From positions 1-64,000 of IMG/VR virus record IMGVR_UViG_3300047548_001509: a DNA stretch of 64,000 bases. The stretch is one strand, 5' to 3'. Source of the DNA: a virus. Made by a program: the position numbers and the translations under genes. The notes below the pieces were generated by a model that saw nothing but the letters and a program-made list of their open reading frames with translations, was not told the origin of the DNA and searched no databases. Shown here piece by piece: positions 50,389 to 59,860 of this stretch. Positions within the stretch are counted from its first letter, which is position 1; each line of letters starts with the position of its first letter.

Positions 50389-50814
50389 TTAGAATTTTAC
50401 TTTACCGAGACGGCAATTTATAATCCCATTGTAGTATTCTTCCTTTAGAAGTACATCTTCAATTATTTGAAGTTTAATTTCTTCATAAGCTAGATGTGAC
50501 TTACTGTTACAAAATTTAAGTATATCAAAGGAAAAATTTTCTTTTCCTAACTTCTTAATGTCACTATTGAGTTCATTTGATGAACCAGTATATGTTTTCC
50601 AGTCTGTTTCCTTTTCTACCCGTCTGGATTTTTTCTTTCCCTTTAGGGGTTTAAGCTTACGCATAGTAAGCATTTGCTTTTTTCCAATATACTTTCGATT
50701 TGTAACGTTATTTGTTATTTGGTATATAAAACCAAAAGCGTGTTCCACAAAATCAGTCTTCAGATTCCAATGGCCCAGGTTTTTGAGACTTTGATTTTCG
50801 TTTTTTTCTTCCAC
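50389..50814 (-). CDS. GIY-YIG endonuclease (Seg-like)
   Basis: A 141-residue nuclease with GFIYQITNNVTNRKYIGKKQM (residues 28-48, quoted as GFIYQITN and KYIGKKQM), TDWKTYTGSS and LGKENFSFDILKF, the order seen in SegE-like phage endonucleases. The listed ATG overlaps the upstream gene by 62 nt; a GTG at 50748 (VEHAFGFIY), just after that gene's TGA, is a likely alternative start and keeps the entire nuclease domain. Confidence 0.87.
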   Translation of the reverse strand: MEEKNENQSLKNLGHWNLKTDFVEHAFGFIYQITNNVTNRKYIGKKQMLTMRKLKPLKGKKKSRRVEKETDWKTYTGSSNELNSDIKKLGKENFSFDILKFCNSKSHLAYEEIKLQIIEDVLLKEEYYNGIINCRLGKVKF

Positions 50815-51010
50815 GCTTAGTATTTAATCCTGGTCTGCGTTGTATTCCAGACCCTTTTGGTGTGCGTGTATCACCAGGGGCGTATGAATCTGTAGAGTAT
50901 ATTGAATGAGGTGGTTCAAATCCTGGTGAATAATCTCCGAAAACACCCCCATCACCGGATATCATTTCTTCTTTAATAAATTTGTTATAAAACTCTTGAA
51001 ATCTATCCAT
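50753..51010 (-). CDS. Small basic phage protein
   Basis: An 85-residue protein starting MDRFQEFYNKFIKEEM, similar to the capsid-targeting-like starts elsewhere in the window, followed by a Pro/Gly-rich and strongly basic part (RRPGLNTKRGRKKRKSKSQK). A short leader plus a basic tail would suit a DNA-binding internal head protein; the function is otherwise unknown. Confidence 0.68.
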   Translation of the reverse strand: MDRFQEFYNKFIKEEMISGDGGVFGDYSPGFEPPHSIYSTDSYAPGDTRTPKGSGIQRRPGLNTKRGRKKRKSKSQKPGPLESED

Positions 51011-51034
51011 GTAGCTATATAGTATTTAGGTCAG

Positions 51035-51430
51035 ATGGAACTACTCAAGCAATATATTGAAGAACTTAATAGAGATCTTATAATTAACGACCTCAATGTA
51101 AAAGAGGTACAAATGAGATTACCAGCACGTAAGCATTTTTGGATAGGTCGATCTATTAATGCAAAAATTGAATTAGCAAAGCTGGAGAAAAAAGAAAAGC
51201 AAATGAGAGAAGAAATATTTGCAAGAATTTCGGCAACTTCTCCAATTGCAATGTCACATAGTCAGGTAAATATTGCTGTCAATAATACTGCTGAAATGTC
51301 AAGGATTATGGAGCAAATTAAGGAGTATAAGTATATTGTTGAGTATCTTGAAAAAATTGAGAAAGTTTTTTCTCAGATGACATTTGATATTGGTAACATT
51401 ATTAAAATTATACAACTTGAGCAAAACTGA
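51035..51430 (+). CDS. uvsY: UvsY-like recombination mediator
   Basis: A 131-residue helical protein (LPARKHFWIGRSINAKIELAKLEKKEKQM, quoted in part) that overlaps the UvsW gene by 1 nt. In T4, uvsY and uvsW are neighbours, and UvsY loads UvsX on single-stranded DNA. Size and charge match T4 UvsY (137 residues). The sequence resemblance is weak by eye, so gene order carries much of the call. Confidence 0.65.
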   Translation: MELLKQYIEELNRDLIINDLNVKEVQMRLPARKHFWIGRSINAKIELAKLEKKEKQMREEIFARISATSPIAMSHSQVNIAVNNTAEMSRIMEQIKEYKYIVEYLEKIEKVFSQMTFDIGNIIKIIQLEQN

Positions 51431-52854
51431 TGGTCACAGTTGATTATAATTCTAAAACCCGGATGGGTAGACTTATATGTGATAGTGTAATTATAGAAAC
51501 TGTCCGTAATAACTTTTCTCAAGAACGCAAGGGTATATTTTACATAAAGAAAGTGAACAAGCATGTCTCACAGAGAGAATATGTGTTAACACCGGGTGGT
51601 CAATTTAAGATAGGTTTATATAAGTTGATTATATCATACATAAGACATGAACTGGATCTAACCGTATCATTAACAGATAATTTTAAGAGCTATATATCAA
51701 AAAAGTATGGTCATGATATAATTGAGTATGAAAAATACCCGCTAAGATATTATCAAAAAGATATAGTAAATAATTGTCTCAACACCATTAATGGTGTTGT
51801 TGTATTAGGCACAGGTGGCGGCAAAACACTAACAATGTGTACTTTGTTAGAGACAATTTATAAAAACTCTAAAGATCCAAATCTCTTTAAATGTTTGATT
51901 ATAGTTCCAGATCTAGGTCTTGTAACACAAACATATAATGATTTTAAAGAATATGGATGTACATTTTCGCTTCAAAAATGGACAGGAAGTAATGATCTTA
52001 CTATGGATTACAATGTGGTAATTTGTAATATGCAGATACTGCTTCGTCGATTTAAAAATGAAGAATGGCTAAAATATGTCGATCTATTAATGGTAGATGA
52101 AGTACATAGAATCACTGCAACAGAACTACAGTCTGTTGCCATTAAAATTAAAACAGAGAATCGATTTGGGTTTACTGGTACATTACCAATAGATAAGATT
52201 AATTATTGGAATGTATTGGGTATCATTGGCCCGCTTATATATGAAAAAAGATCAAAAGAGTTAAGAGATGACAAATATCTTGCAAATGTAGAATGTAAGA
52301 TATTAAACATTGAGTACAACGATGTTACTGATCTTATCTATAATAGTTCATTTGAAAATGAAACTAATTTTATTATCAACAATGAGTTTAGAAACAATGT
52401 TATATTAAAATTATGTACCAATGTAAAAAATAACATATTGGTAATGGTTAATAGGATTGAACATGGTGAGATATTAGAGAACATACTGAAGCGTTCTGGT
52501 AAGCGAGTTTATTTTATTCGGGGCTCTGTTGATGTTGAAACAAGAGAAAAAATAAAGAGTATTATTGAAAATGAAAATAATGTAGTATGTGTTGCAATAA
52601 GTAAAATATTTTCAACAGGTATTAATATTAAGAATATACATTATATTATGTTTTGTGCCGGTGGAAAAGCATTTATACAAATAGTTCAATCAATTGGGCG
52701 GGGATTAAGATTACACCCCAATAAATCTAAACTAACTATTTTTGATGTTGCAGATAACCTTAAACATGGTACAAATCATTCGGTAGAGAGAAAGAAAATA
52801 TATGAATTGGAACAAATAAAATTTACTGAAACAAATATCATTGAAAAATCATAG
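51430..52854 (+). CDS. uvsW: UvsW-like DNA helicase
   Basis: A superfamily 2 helicase of 474 residues that in T4 unwinds branched and R-loop DNA. Motifs: LRYYQKDIV (Q-like), VVLGTGGGKTLTM (Walker A, about 125-137), CLIIVPDLGLV, LLMVDEVHRI (DEVH near residue 222), GFTGTLP (motif III), and QSIGRGLRLHP (motif VI). It starts the run UvsW, gp55, gp47, gp46. Confidence 0.93.
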   Translation: MVTVDYNSKTRMGRLICDSVIIETVRNNFSQERKGIFYIKKVNKHVSQREYVLTPGGQFKIGLYKLIISYIRHELDLTVSLTDNFKSYISKKYGHDIIEYEKYPLRYYQKDIVNNCLNTINGVVVLGTGGGKTLTMCTLLETIYKNSKDPNLFKCLIIVPDLGLVTQTYNDFKEYGCTFSLQKWTGSNDLTMDYNVVICNMQILLRRFKNEEWLKYVDLLMVDEVHRITATELQSVAIKIKTENRFGFTGTLPIDKINYWNVLGIIGPLIYEKRSKELRDDKYLANVECKILNIEYNDVTDLIYNSSFENETNFIINNEFRNNVILKLCTNVKNNILVMVNRIEHGEILENILKRSGKRVYFIRGSVDVETREKIKSIIENENNVVCVAISKIFSTGINIKNIHYIMFCAGGKAFIQIVQSIGRGLRLHPNKSKLTIFDVADNLKHGTNHSVERKKIYELEQIKFTETNIIEKS

Positions 52855-52866
52855 AAATAACATAAA

Positions 52867-53340
52867 ATGAAATCAAAGCCAAGAAAACAAAGGTCAAAAG
52901 AAGAAGAAAAATTTTATATTTCACCTGCTGAATTCAGAGATGAATTACGAAAATTTTACGAATCAGGTAGTGAAATAGTTCCAGATATTTTAGCGGAAAA
53001 CATTAAAAAGATAGCGTATGGTTTAAGTTATACACATCAATTTAAAGGTTATACATATATTGAGGATATGGTTGGTGATGCAATTCTTAAAATGTATGCA
53101 GCTTTAAAATACAAGAAGTATTCATTTAACACTGTTACAAATCCCTTTTCATATTTTACTACTATTGCATGGCATGCTTTTATTAACAGAATTAAGAAAG
53201 AGAAAAAATGTCAAGAGACGCATGAAGCATATAGAGAAAAAATGTATAGTGAACTTCTTATTGATGACCCTGATGGTGTTGGGTGTATATACGTAAGACC
53301 AACACATTGTGATGATGATTTTATAGATGATGGAGATTAA
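52867..53340 (+). CDS. gp55: Late-transcription sigma factor gp55
   Basis: The 157-residue protein matches T4-like gp55: FYISPAEFRDELRKFYESG, ENIKKIAYGLSY, YTYIEDMVGDAILKMYAAL, NPFSYFTTIAWHAFINRIKKEKK (quoted in parts). gp55 directs host RNA polymerase to TATAAATA promoters, which are abundant in this window. Its stop overlaps the gp47 start. The C-terminus is acidic and short, where T4 gp55 contacts the polymerase and the gp45 clamp. Confidence 0.9.
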   Translation: MKSKPRKQRSKEEEKFYISPAEFRDELRKFYESGSEIVPDILAENIKKIAYGLSYTHQFKGYTYIEDMVGDAILKMYAALKYKKYSFNTVTNPFSYFTTIAWHAFINRIKKEKKCQETHEAYREKMYSELLIDDPDGVGCIYVRPTHCDDDFIDDGD

Positions 53341-54376
53341 TGAAAAAGAAATAGCAATATTTTCTGACCTTCACTTAGGGGTCCATGGAAACTCAACAAA
53401 GTGGCACGATATAACACTTGAGTGGGTTACATGGATAAAGGATGAACTAAACGACAAAAAAATCAAAACCATTTTCTTTTTAGGGGATTGGTTTGATAAT
53501 AGGAGTGAAATTGCAGTTAATACTTTAGATGTATCAAGCAAGGTATTAGACATTCTAAAAGATTTTAAACTGATCATGATAACTGGTAACCATGATCAGT
53601 TTTTTAAATATAGAACCGACGTACATTCTCTTTCAATCTTAAAAGGTAGAGAAAATGTTACTATATTAGACAAACCTTCTTATATTACGGTTAATGGGAA
53701 GAAGTGCGTTTTCATTCCGTGGGGTTATAATTTAAGCGATATTGAACCAGGAGATTGCTGCTTTGGTCATCTTGAGGTTGAGTTGTTTAATATGAACAAC
53801 TCTGTTATATGTGAGCATGGAATTAAAATCCCAGAGCTATTAAGCAAGTATAAATTATCCTTTTCTGGACACTTTCATACCAGATCAGAAAAAGCCTTTA
53901 AAGAAGGTAAAATTGTTTACGTTGGTAACCCATTTGCAACGACATTTAATGACACTGATAATCAAAAAGGTTATTATATTCTTAATACAGATACACTTAA
54001 TTATTCGTTTTTCGGTAATAGTGTATCACCAAAATATTATAAGCTTCTTTTATCAAATATTATAAAGGAAGAAGGGATAACAACAAACTTAAAGAACATA
54101 TTTTGTAATAATTTCATAACCATCAAGATTGACAAAAATGTATCATCTGATGACATGCACACACTTCAAACTGTGTTCTCCCAATTAAAGGCAGAACAAA
54201 TAGTGTATGATTATGACACATCTTATAATAAGATACAAAATGATACAGCAGATCAAGATTTTAGTGGAGTTGACATCCCACTAGCATTTGAGCAATTTAT
54301 TCAAATGCTAGATATAGATGATAAAAAGATGATGGTAGAGTTCATGGTTGATTTATACAAAAAGCACAAAAAATGA
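53327..54376 (+). CDS. gp47: Recombination nuclease subunit gp47 (Mre11/SbcD-like)
   Basis: A metallophosphoesterase of 349 residues: FSDLHLG (D14, H16), GDWFDNR (53-59), ITGNHDQF (about 90-97), CEHG, and SGHFHTR. It pairs with gp46 to process DNA ends in recombination-dependent replication. Overlaps are 14 nt with gp55 and 4 nt with gp46. Confidence 0.95.
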   Translation: MMEINEKEIAIFSDLHLGVHGNSTKWHDITLEWVTWIKDELNDKKIKTIFFLGDWFDNRSEIAVNTLDVSSKVLDILKDFKLIMITGNHDQFFKYRTDVHSLSILKGRENVTILDKPSYITVNGKKCVFIPWGYNLSDIEPGDCCFGHLEVELFNMNNSVICEHGIKIPELLSKYKLSFSGHFHTRSEKAFKEGKIVYVGNPFATTFNDTDNQKGYYILNTDTLNYSFFGNSVSPKYYKLLLSNIIKEEGITTNLKNIFCNNFITIKIDKNVSSDDMHTLQTVFSQLKAEQIVYDYDTSYNKIQNDTADQDFSGVDIPLAFEQFIQMLDIDDKKMMVEFMVDLYKKHKK

Positions 54377-56187
54377 AGCAGGTTATTTTTAAGAAGCTAA
54401 CTATTAGAAATTTTTTATCAATTGGGGACGAACCGGTTTCTATTGATTTTGGTCCGGGGCTACATGTTATAACAGGCTCTAATATTGATAAGCCAGAAAG
54501 AAAAAATGCTGTTGGGAAGACTACTATTCTCAATGGTTTTTACTGGAGTATATTTGGTAATACAATTGATGGTCTCAAGAAGGATCTTATCATAAACAAT
54601 GTAGTTGGTGGTACGGCAGAATGCAAATTAACATTTGATGTAATAACATCGACATCTAATAATTCTTATGAAATTATAAGAAGGTTAAATCCATCTAACT
54701 TAACATTTACATGTAATGGTGTTGATAAAACAAGAGATTCTATTGCAAATACAAATGATTATATTTGTGAAGTATTATCAGCTTCCCCTCAATTGTTTCA
54801 GAATTGTGTTGTTATGACTATCAATAATACAATTCCGTTCATGGCAAAGAGTAAGACGGATAAAAGAAAGTTTATTGAAGATATTTTTAGCTTAGAAATA
54901 TTTTCACAAATGGTACAGACCGTTCGTGGTCAATATAATGAAATTACGAAAAAACATGAGATTGAACGGTCAAAATATACAGAGCTATGTCTATCACTAA
55001 ATAATTTAAATGAGCAAAAACAATCACTGATTGAACAGAAGAAACAAAAAGTGGAGTTATACAAAAAGAGGCAGAAAGATAATGAAGCTCAGCTAAAACT
55101 ATACAATAAAGAGATCAATAGTATTGAGGTGGTAGAGATATCTGTTCTTGAAGAGAAAAAAGCTGCACTAGAAGCCGGGGAGAAAAATTTAGAATCGCAG
55201 ATAAGCGATATGACTAGTAAAATTACTGCAAGTAAATTGAGTAGAGCTCACGAACAAACCGTGTTACAAAATATTGGTACAGATAAAGATCTTTGCCCGA
55301 CATGTTTAAAACCAATAACAAGTGATGATATTGACCACATTAAAGAAGAAAAGGTTAAGATATCCAAGAAAATAGATGATATAACTAATGCGCTGGAAAA
55401 GTTAGAGATAAAAAAGAAACACCTTACAGATAAAAAAAGTAAGATACAAGCAGCATTACAGCAAGTAAACAAAAAAATAACGCAAAATTTTGTAAATTCT
55501 ATGAAGATACAAAATTTGACTGAAAAGATTGAACAGATTAAAGAGTGGCAGAAAACTCTTGTTGATGATATTGCAGAATGTATTAGTGATAGTACTGAGT
55601 TTGATAGTGCTCTTGCAGATGTTGAATCTCGTATAAAGGTTATTGAAGGTGCTTGTGTTGAGTTAAAGAAAGAAATATCAAAACTTGATGTTGCTAAATT
55701 TATTCTTAGCGATGAAGGAGTGAAGTCCTATATTGTGAAGATACTTTTAGATCAACTTAATTCTAGACTTTTATATTATCTTAATAAATTGGATTCAAAT
55801 TGTATTTGCTACTTTGACGAGTTTTTTGAAGAAGAAATTCTCAATGAGCGTAAGAGAGCATGTTCATACTTCAATTTCTCTGGTGCTGAGAAGAAGTCGA
55901 TTGATATTGCATGTATGTTTGCATTCTCAGATATCAAAAGAATGCAAGGCGGTGTAAAATATAATGTAACATTTTACGATGAATTATTTGATACATCTTT
56001 TGATGAAAAGGGTATTGAATTGGTTGTTGGTGTATTAAAAGAAAGAGTTGAGAAATATAATGAAGGATGTTATATTATTTCACACCAGAAGGGATCTGTT
56101 AAGAATGTAACCGGGCAGGTTATATATCTTGAAAAGATGAATGATATAACTCGTCGAGTTGAAATTCCTGAAGGTATGTTTAATTAG
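54373..56187 (+). CDS. gp46: Recombination nuclease subunit gp46 (Rad50/SbcC-like)
   Basis: An SMC-like ATPase of 604 residues. Walker A is the unusual NIDKPERKNAVGKTT (about 37-51), with an insertion before the GKT. A long coiled coil (about 170-480) carries the zinc hook LCPTC near residue 308. The signature FSGAEKKSIDIACMFAF (about 503) and Walker B VTFYDELFD follow. It acts with gp47. Confidence 0.95.
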   Translation: MKQVIFKKLTIRNFLSIGDEPVSIDFGPGLHVITGSNIDKPERKNAVGKTTILNGFYWSIFGNTIDGLKKDLIINNVVGGTAECKLTFDVITSTSNNSYEIIRRLNPSNLTFTCNGVDKTRDSIANTNDYICEVLSASPQLFQNCVVMTINNTIPFMAKSKTDKRKFIEDIFSLEIFSQMVQTVRGQYNEITKKHEIERSKYTELCLSLNNLNEQKQSLIEQKKQKVELYKKRQKDNEAQLKLYNKEINSIEVVEISVLEEKKAALEAGEKNLESQISDMTSKITASKLSRAHEQTVLQNIGTDKDLCPTCLKPITSDDIDHIKEEKVKISKKIDDITNALEKLEIKKKHLTDKKSKIQAALQQVNKKITQNFVNSMKIQNLTEKIEQIKEWQKTLVDDIAECISDSTEFDSALADVESRIKVIEGACVELKKEISKLDVAKFILSDEGVKSYIVKILLDQLNSRLLYYLNKLDSNCICYFDEFFEEEILNERKRACSYFNFSGAEKKSIDIACMFAFSDIKRMQGGVKYNVTFYDELFDTSFDEKGIELVVGVLKERVEKYNEGCYIISHQKGSVKNVTGQVIYLEKMNDITRRVEIPEGMFN

Positions 56188-56190
56188 AAT

Positions 56191-57399
56191 ATGTTCAACA
56201 ATTTGTACCAATCAAACCTATTTGCTCCTAAAAAAAATTTACAGGGTGTTTTTAATCCTCAGATACAAAAACAGCAAATTGAAGAACCAAGAGAGTTAAG
56301 CTACCCTAGAGTCGTTCAATATATTGCAGATCAATCAGGATGTGCACATTATAGAATGATTTGGCCGGAGCAGTTCTTGAATGCTGAGAATAAAACAATG
56401 TCTTCATCTCTTACTTGTATGGTGTTACAACCGCAGTGGTATAAAGGTGTTAAAGTTGTAAAGGTACAAAGACAAGCTACAGGGATTCAAAAACAGTTCA
56501 TGCAGTTTCTTAAGAGTGTTCAAAACGAACATGGTTTTCGACTTATATATGAAGTAGACGATGTTGTATTCTCTGAAGATATTCCTAATTACAATAAGTT
56601 TAAGTTTGCGTTTGATTCAGAAGAGATAAGAAATAATTGTATTGACATGATTAACATGTGCGATGAAGTCACCGTCACGTGTCAGTTCATGAAGGACTTA
56701 TATCAGGAAAAAACAGGTAAAAAAGAAATAAGTGTTATACCAAACTTCCCGCCAAATTGGTGGATGGGTTATCTTTATAATAAAGATAAAGTGTTGAGAG
56801 ACTATTCACAAAATTATAACAAGCCTAGAATTTTATATACAGGATCTGGAGCTCATTTTGATGTTGAAAATAAAAATGGTGGTGTTGATGATTTTTCCCA
56901 TGTTGTTGATGCAGTGAGAAAAACTGTTGATAAGTTTCAATGGGTCTTTATTGGTTGCTTTCCACCAAGCCTTATTGACTTAGTTAAAGCAAAAAAGATT
57001 GAATTTCACCCCTGGCAGACACTTTACAAATATCCTCAATTGGTATATAGACTAAATCCTACAGCCACAATAGCACCTCTTCACGATAATAATTTCAATA
57101 GAGCTAAATCAGATATTAAATTTATTGAATCATCTATTATGGGCATACCAAGTTTCTGTCAAGATATGTGTACCTATGAGAATGCAATGTTTAAATTTAA
57201 GACAGGGGATGAGTTAGTAGATTCAATTAACTGTTTGGTCCGCAATAAAGAAAGATATAAAAAAGTTGTACCACAACTAAGGGAGGTTGGAGCAAAGCGA
57301 ATTCTCGAGCAAGATGAAAATATTTCATGTTATGAGGAGCTTGTGTTACACCCGTATGGATCTCCGGAGAGAAAAAATATATTAAAGTGGAATGCTTGA
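56191..57399 (+). CDS. GT4-type glycosyltransferase in the replication operon
   Basis: A 402-residue GT-B-type protein: VVQYIADQSGCAHYRMIWPEQ near residue 40, LIYEVDDVVFSEDIPNYNKF, EVTVTCQFMKDLY, SVIPNFPPNWW, PRILYTGSGAHFD, and a donor-site end FIESSIMGIPSFC. Similar glycosyltransferases are common in large myoviruses. Its place between gp46 and gp43, not in the glycan cluster, makes a DNA-base or nucleotide target conceivable, but a surface-glycan role is equally possible. Confidence 0.8.
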   Translation: MFNNLYQSNLFAPKKNLQGVFNPQIQKQQIEEPRELSYPRVVQYIADQSGCAHYRMIWPEQFLNAENKTMSSSLTCMVLQPQWYKGVKVVKVQRQATGIQKQFMQFLKSVQNEHGFRLIYEVDDVVFSEDIPNYNKFKFAFDSEEIRNNCIDMINMCDEVTVTCQFMKDLYQEKTGKKEISVIPNFPPNWWMGYLYNKDKVLRDYSQNYNKPRILYTGSGAHFDVENKNGGVDDFSHVVDAVRKTVDKFQWVFIGCFPPSLIDLVKAKKIEFHPWQTLYKYPQLVYRLNPTATIAPLHDNNFNRAKSDIKFIESSIMGIPSFCQDMCTYENAMFKFKTGDELVDSINCLVRNKERYKKVVPQLREVGAKRILEQDENISCYEELVLHPYGSPERKNILKWNA

Positions 57400-57421
57400 G
57401 GAAATATTCTAAACTTTAGTT

Positions 57422-59530
57422 GTGTTTAGAAACTGTTTTTATAACTCTTTTGAAAGAGAAATTGTATTATCGACTTGGGACAAAGATGGTAAGCGGGTAA
57501 AATATAACATACCCTTCGAGCCATATCTATATGTAGAAGATCCAAAAGGTGAATATAAGTCGATATTCAATACTAATTTAGCAAAGAAAACTTTTCGTAA
57601 TGGATACGAAAAGAATAAATTTTTACGGGATACTGGAATCAAACGAGTGTTTGGAAATTTCCAACCGGTTCAGCAATTTCTGATTGATACATTCTGGAGA
57701 GAAAATGAAACTAGAGAATTTTCGCAACACCCATTAAATGTATTGTTTCTAGATATTGAGACAATTTCTGAAACTGACCAAACATTCCCAAACCCAGAAG
57801 ACCCAAATCATCCCATTGTATCACTTGCATGTTACTCAACTCTGTACAAGGAGATGATGTGTTTTGGTATTGGACCATATACAGGTAATAAAGCTCATGA
57901 GTTCACATATGTGAACTGTAAATCTGAGAAAGAACTTTTCCTGCGATTTATAGAATATCTTCAGAAGGATTACCCTGATCTGATGACTGCATACAATGGA
58001 GAGATATTTGACTTTCCATATATTATTAATAGATGTACAAGAGTGTGTGGAGAAGATGTAACAAAAAAACTATCACCATTTGGTAAAATTCGAATCTCTG
58101 TTATACCTCCATCAGCTGCTTCCTTTGGTAAAGAGCGAAAGAGATATTTTATTGAAGGTATTGCTGTTGTAGATTACCTGGAGATTTACAAGAGATTTCA
58201 ATTATCACCAAGAGACTCATTCAAACTTGATAATATTGCAGAGATTGAACTCGGTGAAAATAAAGTAGATTTTGGGATGATGTCGCTAACATCATTGATG
58301 AAAGAGGACTGGAATAAGTTCATTGAGTATAACGTTCAAGACGTTAATCTTCTTGTTAGATTAGATAATAAGCTTGGGTTTGTTAACTTACTTAGAATGT
58401 TAGCATACACAGGACTTACTAATTTGGATTCTGCAATGGGTTCAATTGTGGTAAATACCGGAGCTTTTGCTATTAAGGCAAAACAGCTTGGACAAATATT
58501 ATCAACATTTGTAAGAAATGATCCAGACAGTACAAACCCCGGGGCATTCGTAGCGGAACCTCAACAAGGATTTCAAGAGCAATTCATTTATTTCGATGCA
58601 AGTTCCCTATATCCAAATACGATGATTACTCTTAATCTATCCATGGAGACAAAGGTTGGTAGACTTATCGAGAATGATAATAATGTGATATTCAGACATG
58701 TATCTGGAAAGGAATACCCGATGTCTAGAGAGAAATTTGACATGCTTTGTAATAAAGAGCAGCTTTGTATTTCTAAAAATAATATCATTTTTAGTCAAAA
58801 AAAGCGTGGAATTATACCAATGTTTCTTGAGGAGAAATATAATGAACGGATCCAAATTAGAAATAAGATGAAGGATCTAAAAAAGGAGAAACAAAAATAT
58901 AAAAAGGGAGCTACTCGGATTGATGAAATTGATAGTGAGTTGAAAATTTTAGACGCAAAACAACTATGTATAAAAATTATTATTAATTCTGCGTATGGGC
59001 TTTTAGGGAATAAGAATGCTGCTGTTGGTGATGATGATCTTGCAGCTGCAATTACTTTAACAGGTCAAGGTGTAATTAAAAAAGCCGCAAGTATCTACAG
59101 CAATTATCTCAAGTTAAATGGAGTTAATATGTCCGACGAACAATGCCGTATCACCGGAGATACTGATAGCTACTCTGGTGATACACTAATTAAAACTAAT
59201 AAAGGGTTATTTGATGCTGCATCTCTGTGGGATCAATATAATATTTCTAGAAAAGTAGAAACACAAAAATCTGGGCACGAAATAATCGATGTTTTTGATT
59301 TAGATTTACAGGTTGATACATATGAACATACCACAGGTAATGTTAAAAAGGTCAAGATAAAGAATCTTATTCGACATAAGGTGAGTAAGCGCAGATTTAA
59401 GATTAAAGCCGGTGATAAAGAAATTATAATGACGGAGGACCATGGTTGTATGGTGGTGAGAGATGGTAATTTGATAGAAGTTAGACCATATGATATTTTA
59501 ACAACAGATAAAATGGTATTATTGGATTAA
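57422..59530 (+). CDS. gp43: DNA polymerase gp43, N-terminal part with N-intein
   Basis: The start is GTG. The N-extein (582 residues) has the family B exonuclease motifs (NVLFLDIETIS near 105, AYNGEIFDFPYI, YNVQDVNLLVRLDNK), pol motif A YFDASSLYPNTM (about 390) and motif B IIINSAYGLLGNKN. It ends TGDTD, in the middle of the catalytic DTDS. Then follow 120 residues of N-intein that start at Ser583. Without splicing this chain lacks the thumb and would be inactive. Spliced length would be about 861 residues, close to T4 gp43 (898). Confidence 0.96.
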   Translation: MFRNCFYNSFEREIVLSTWDKDGKRVKYNIPFEPYLYVEDPKGEYKSIFNTNLAKKTFRNGYEKNKFLRDTGIKRVFGNFQPVQQFLIDTFWRENETREFSQHPLNVLFLDIETISETDQTFPNPEDPNHPIVSLACYSTLYKEMMCFGIGPYTGNKAHEFTYVNCKSEKELFLRFIEYLQKDYPDLMTAYNGEIFDFPYIINRCTRVCGEDVTKKLSPFGKIRISVIPPSAASFGKERKRYFIEGIAVVDYLEIYKRFQLSPRDSFKLDNIAEIELGENKVDFGMMSLTSLMKEDWNKFIEYNVQDVNLLVRLDNKLGFVNLLRMLAYTGLTNLDSAMGSIVVNTGAFAIKAKQLGQILSTFVRNDPDSTNPGAFVAEPQQGFQEQFIYFDASSLYPNTMITLNLSMETKVGRLIENDNNVIFRHVSGKEYPMSREKFDMLCNKEQLCISKNNIIFSQKKRGIIPMFLEEKYNERIQIRNKMKDLKKEKQKYKKGATRIDEIDSELKILDAKQLCIKIIINSAYGLLGNKNAAVGDDDLAAAITLTGQGVIKKAASIYSNYLKLNGVNMSDEQCRITGDTDSYSGDTLIKTNKGLFDAASLWDQYNISRKVETQKSGHEIIDVFDLDLQVDTYEHTTGNVKKVKIKNLIRHKVSKRRFKIKAGDKEIIMTEDHGCMVVRDGNLIEVRPYDILTTDKMVLLD
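59168..59527 (+). other. gp43 split intein, N-part (120 residues)
   Basis: It starts SYSGDTLIKTNKG, with Ser as the first nucleophile and the usual G-D-T block A; IIMTEDHGCMVV is block B with its His. Insertion is in the polymerase site GDTD^S, a classic intein position. Confidence 0.92.
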
Positions 59531-59739
59531 TTACTGGGCATGGTAATCCTCGGTTTTTTAATGAGAATGAGATATTGAGAGGTAATGTAACTGTTAAAGA
59601 AAAAAGAGAATGGGATAAAATTAGACTAGATAAAATACATGAAATAACAGGATTTGATATATTGGTTGTATGGGAAATAGATTATAGATCAAATAGAGAC
59701 GAAGTAATAAATCAGTGTAAGAAGTTTTTATATGAGTAA
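59530..59739 (+). pseudogene. Remnant of a Vsr-like homing endonuclease between the gp43 halves
   Basis: A 69-codon open stretch without a start codon reads HGNPRFFNENEILRG, then WDKIRLDKIHEITGFDILVVWEIDY and QCKKFLYE (quoted in parts). 'HGNP.FF' followed by 'G...L..WE.D' is the C-terminal signature of Vsr-like (EDxHD) homing endonucleases known from fractured phage genes. The N-terminal catalytic part is missing. Its stop overlaps the start of the gp43 C-half. Confidence 0.82.
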
Positions 59740-59860
59740 TGTTTTACTAACAAATGTTGAAGTAGAGGAGTTAACACCTTTTGAGGATGAGTATGTATAT
59801 GATATGGAGGTTGATTCAGAAGAACATACATTTTTCGCGAATGATATATTAATACATAAC
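59732..59860 (+). other. gp43 split intein, C-part (43 residues)
   Basis: Blocks F and G: VYDMEVDSEEHTFFANDILIHN (22 residues, quoted only by ends: VYDMEV...DILIHN) followed by Ser+1. Confidence 0.92.
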
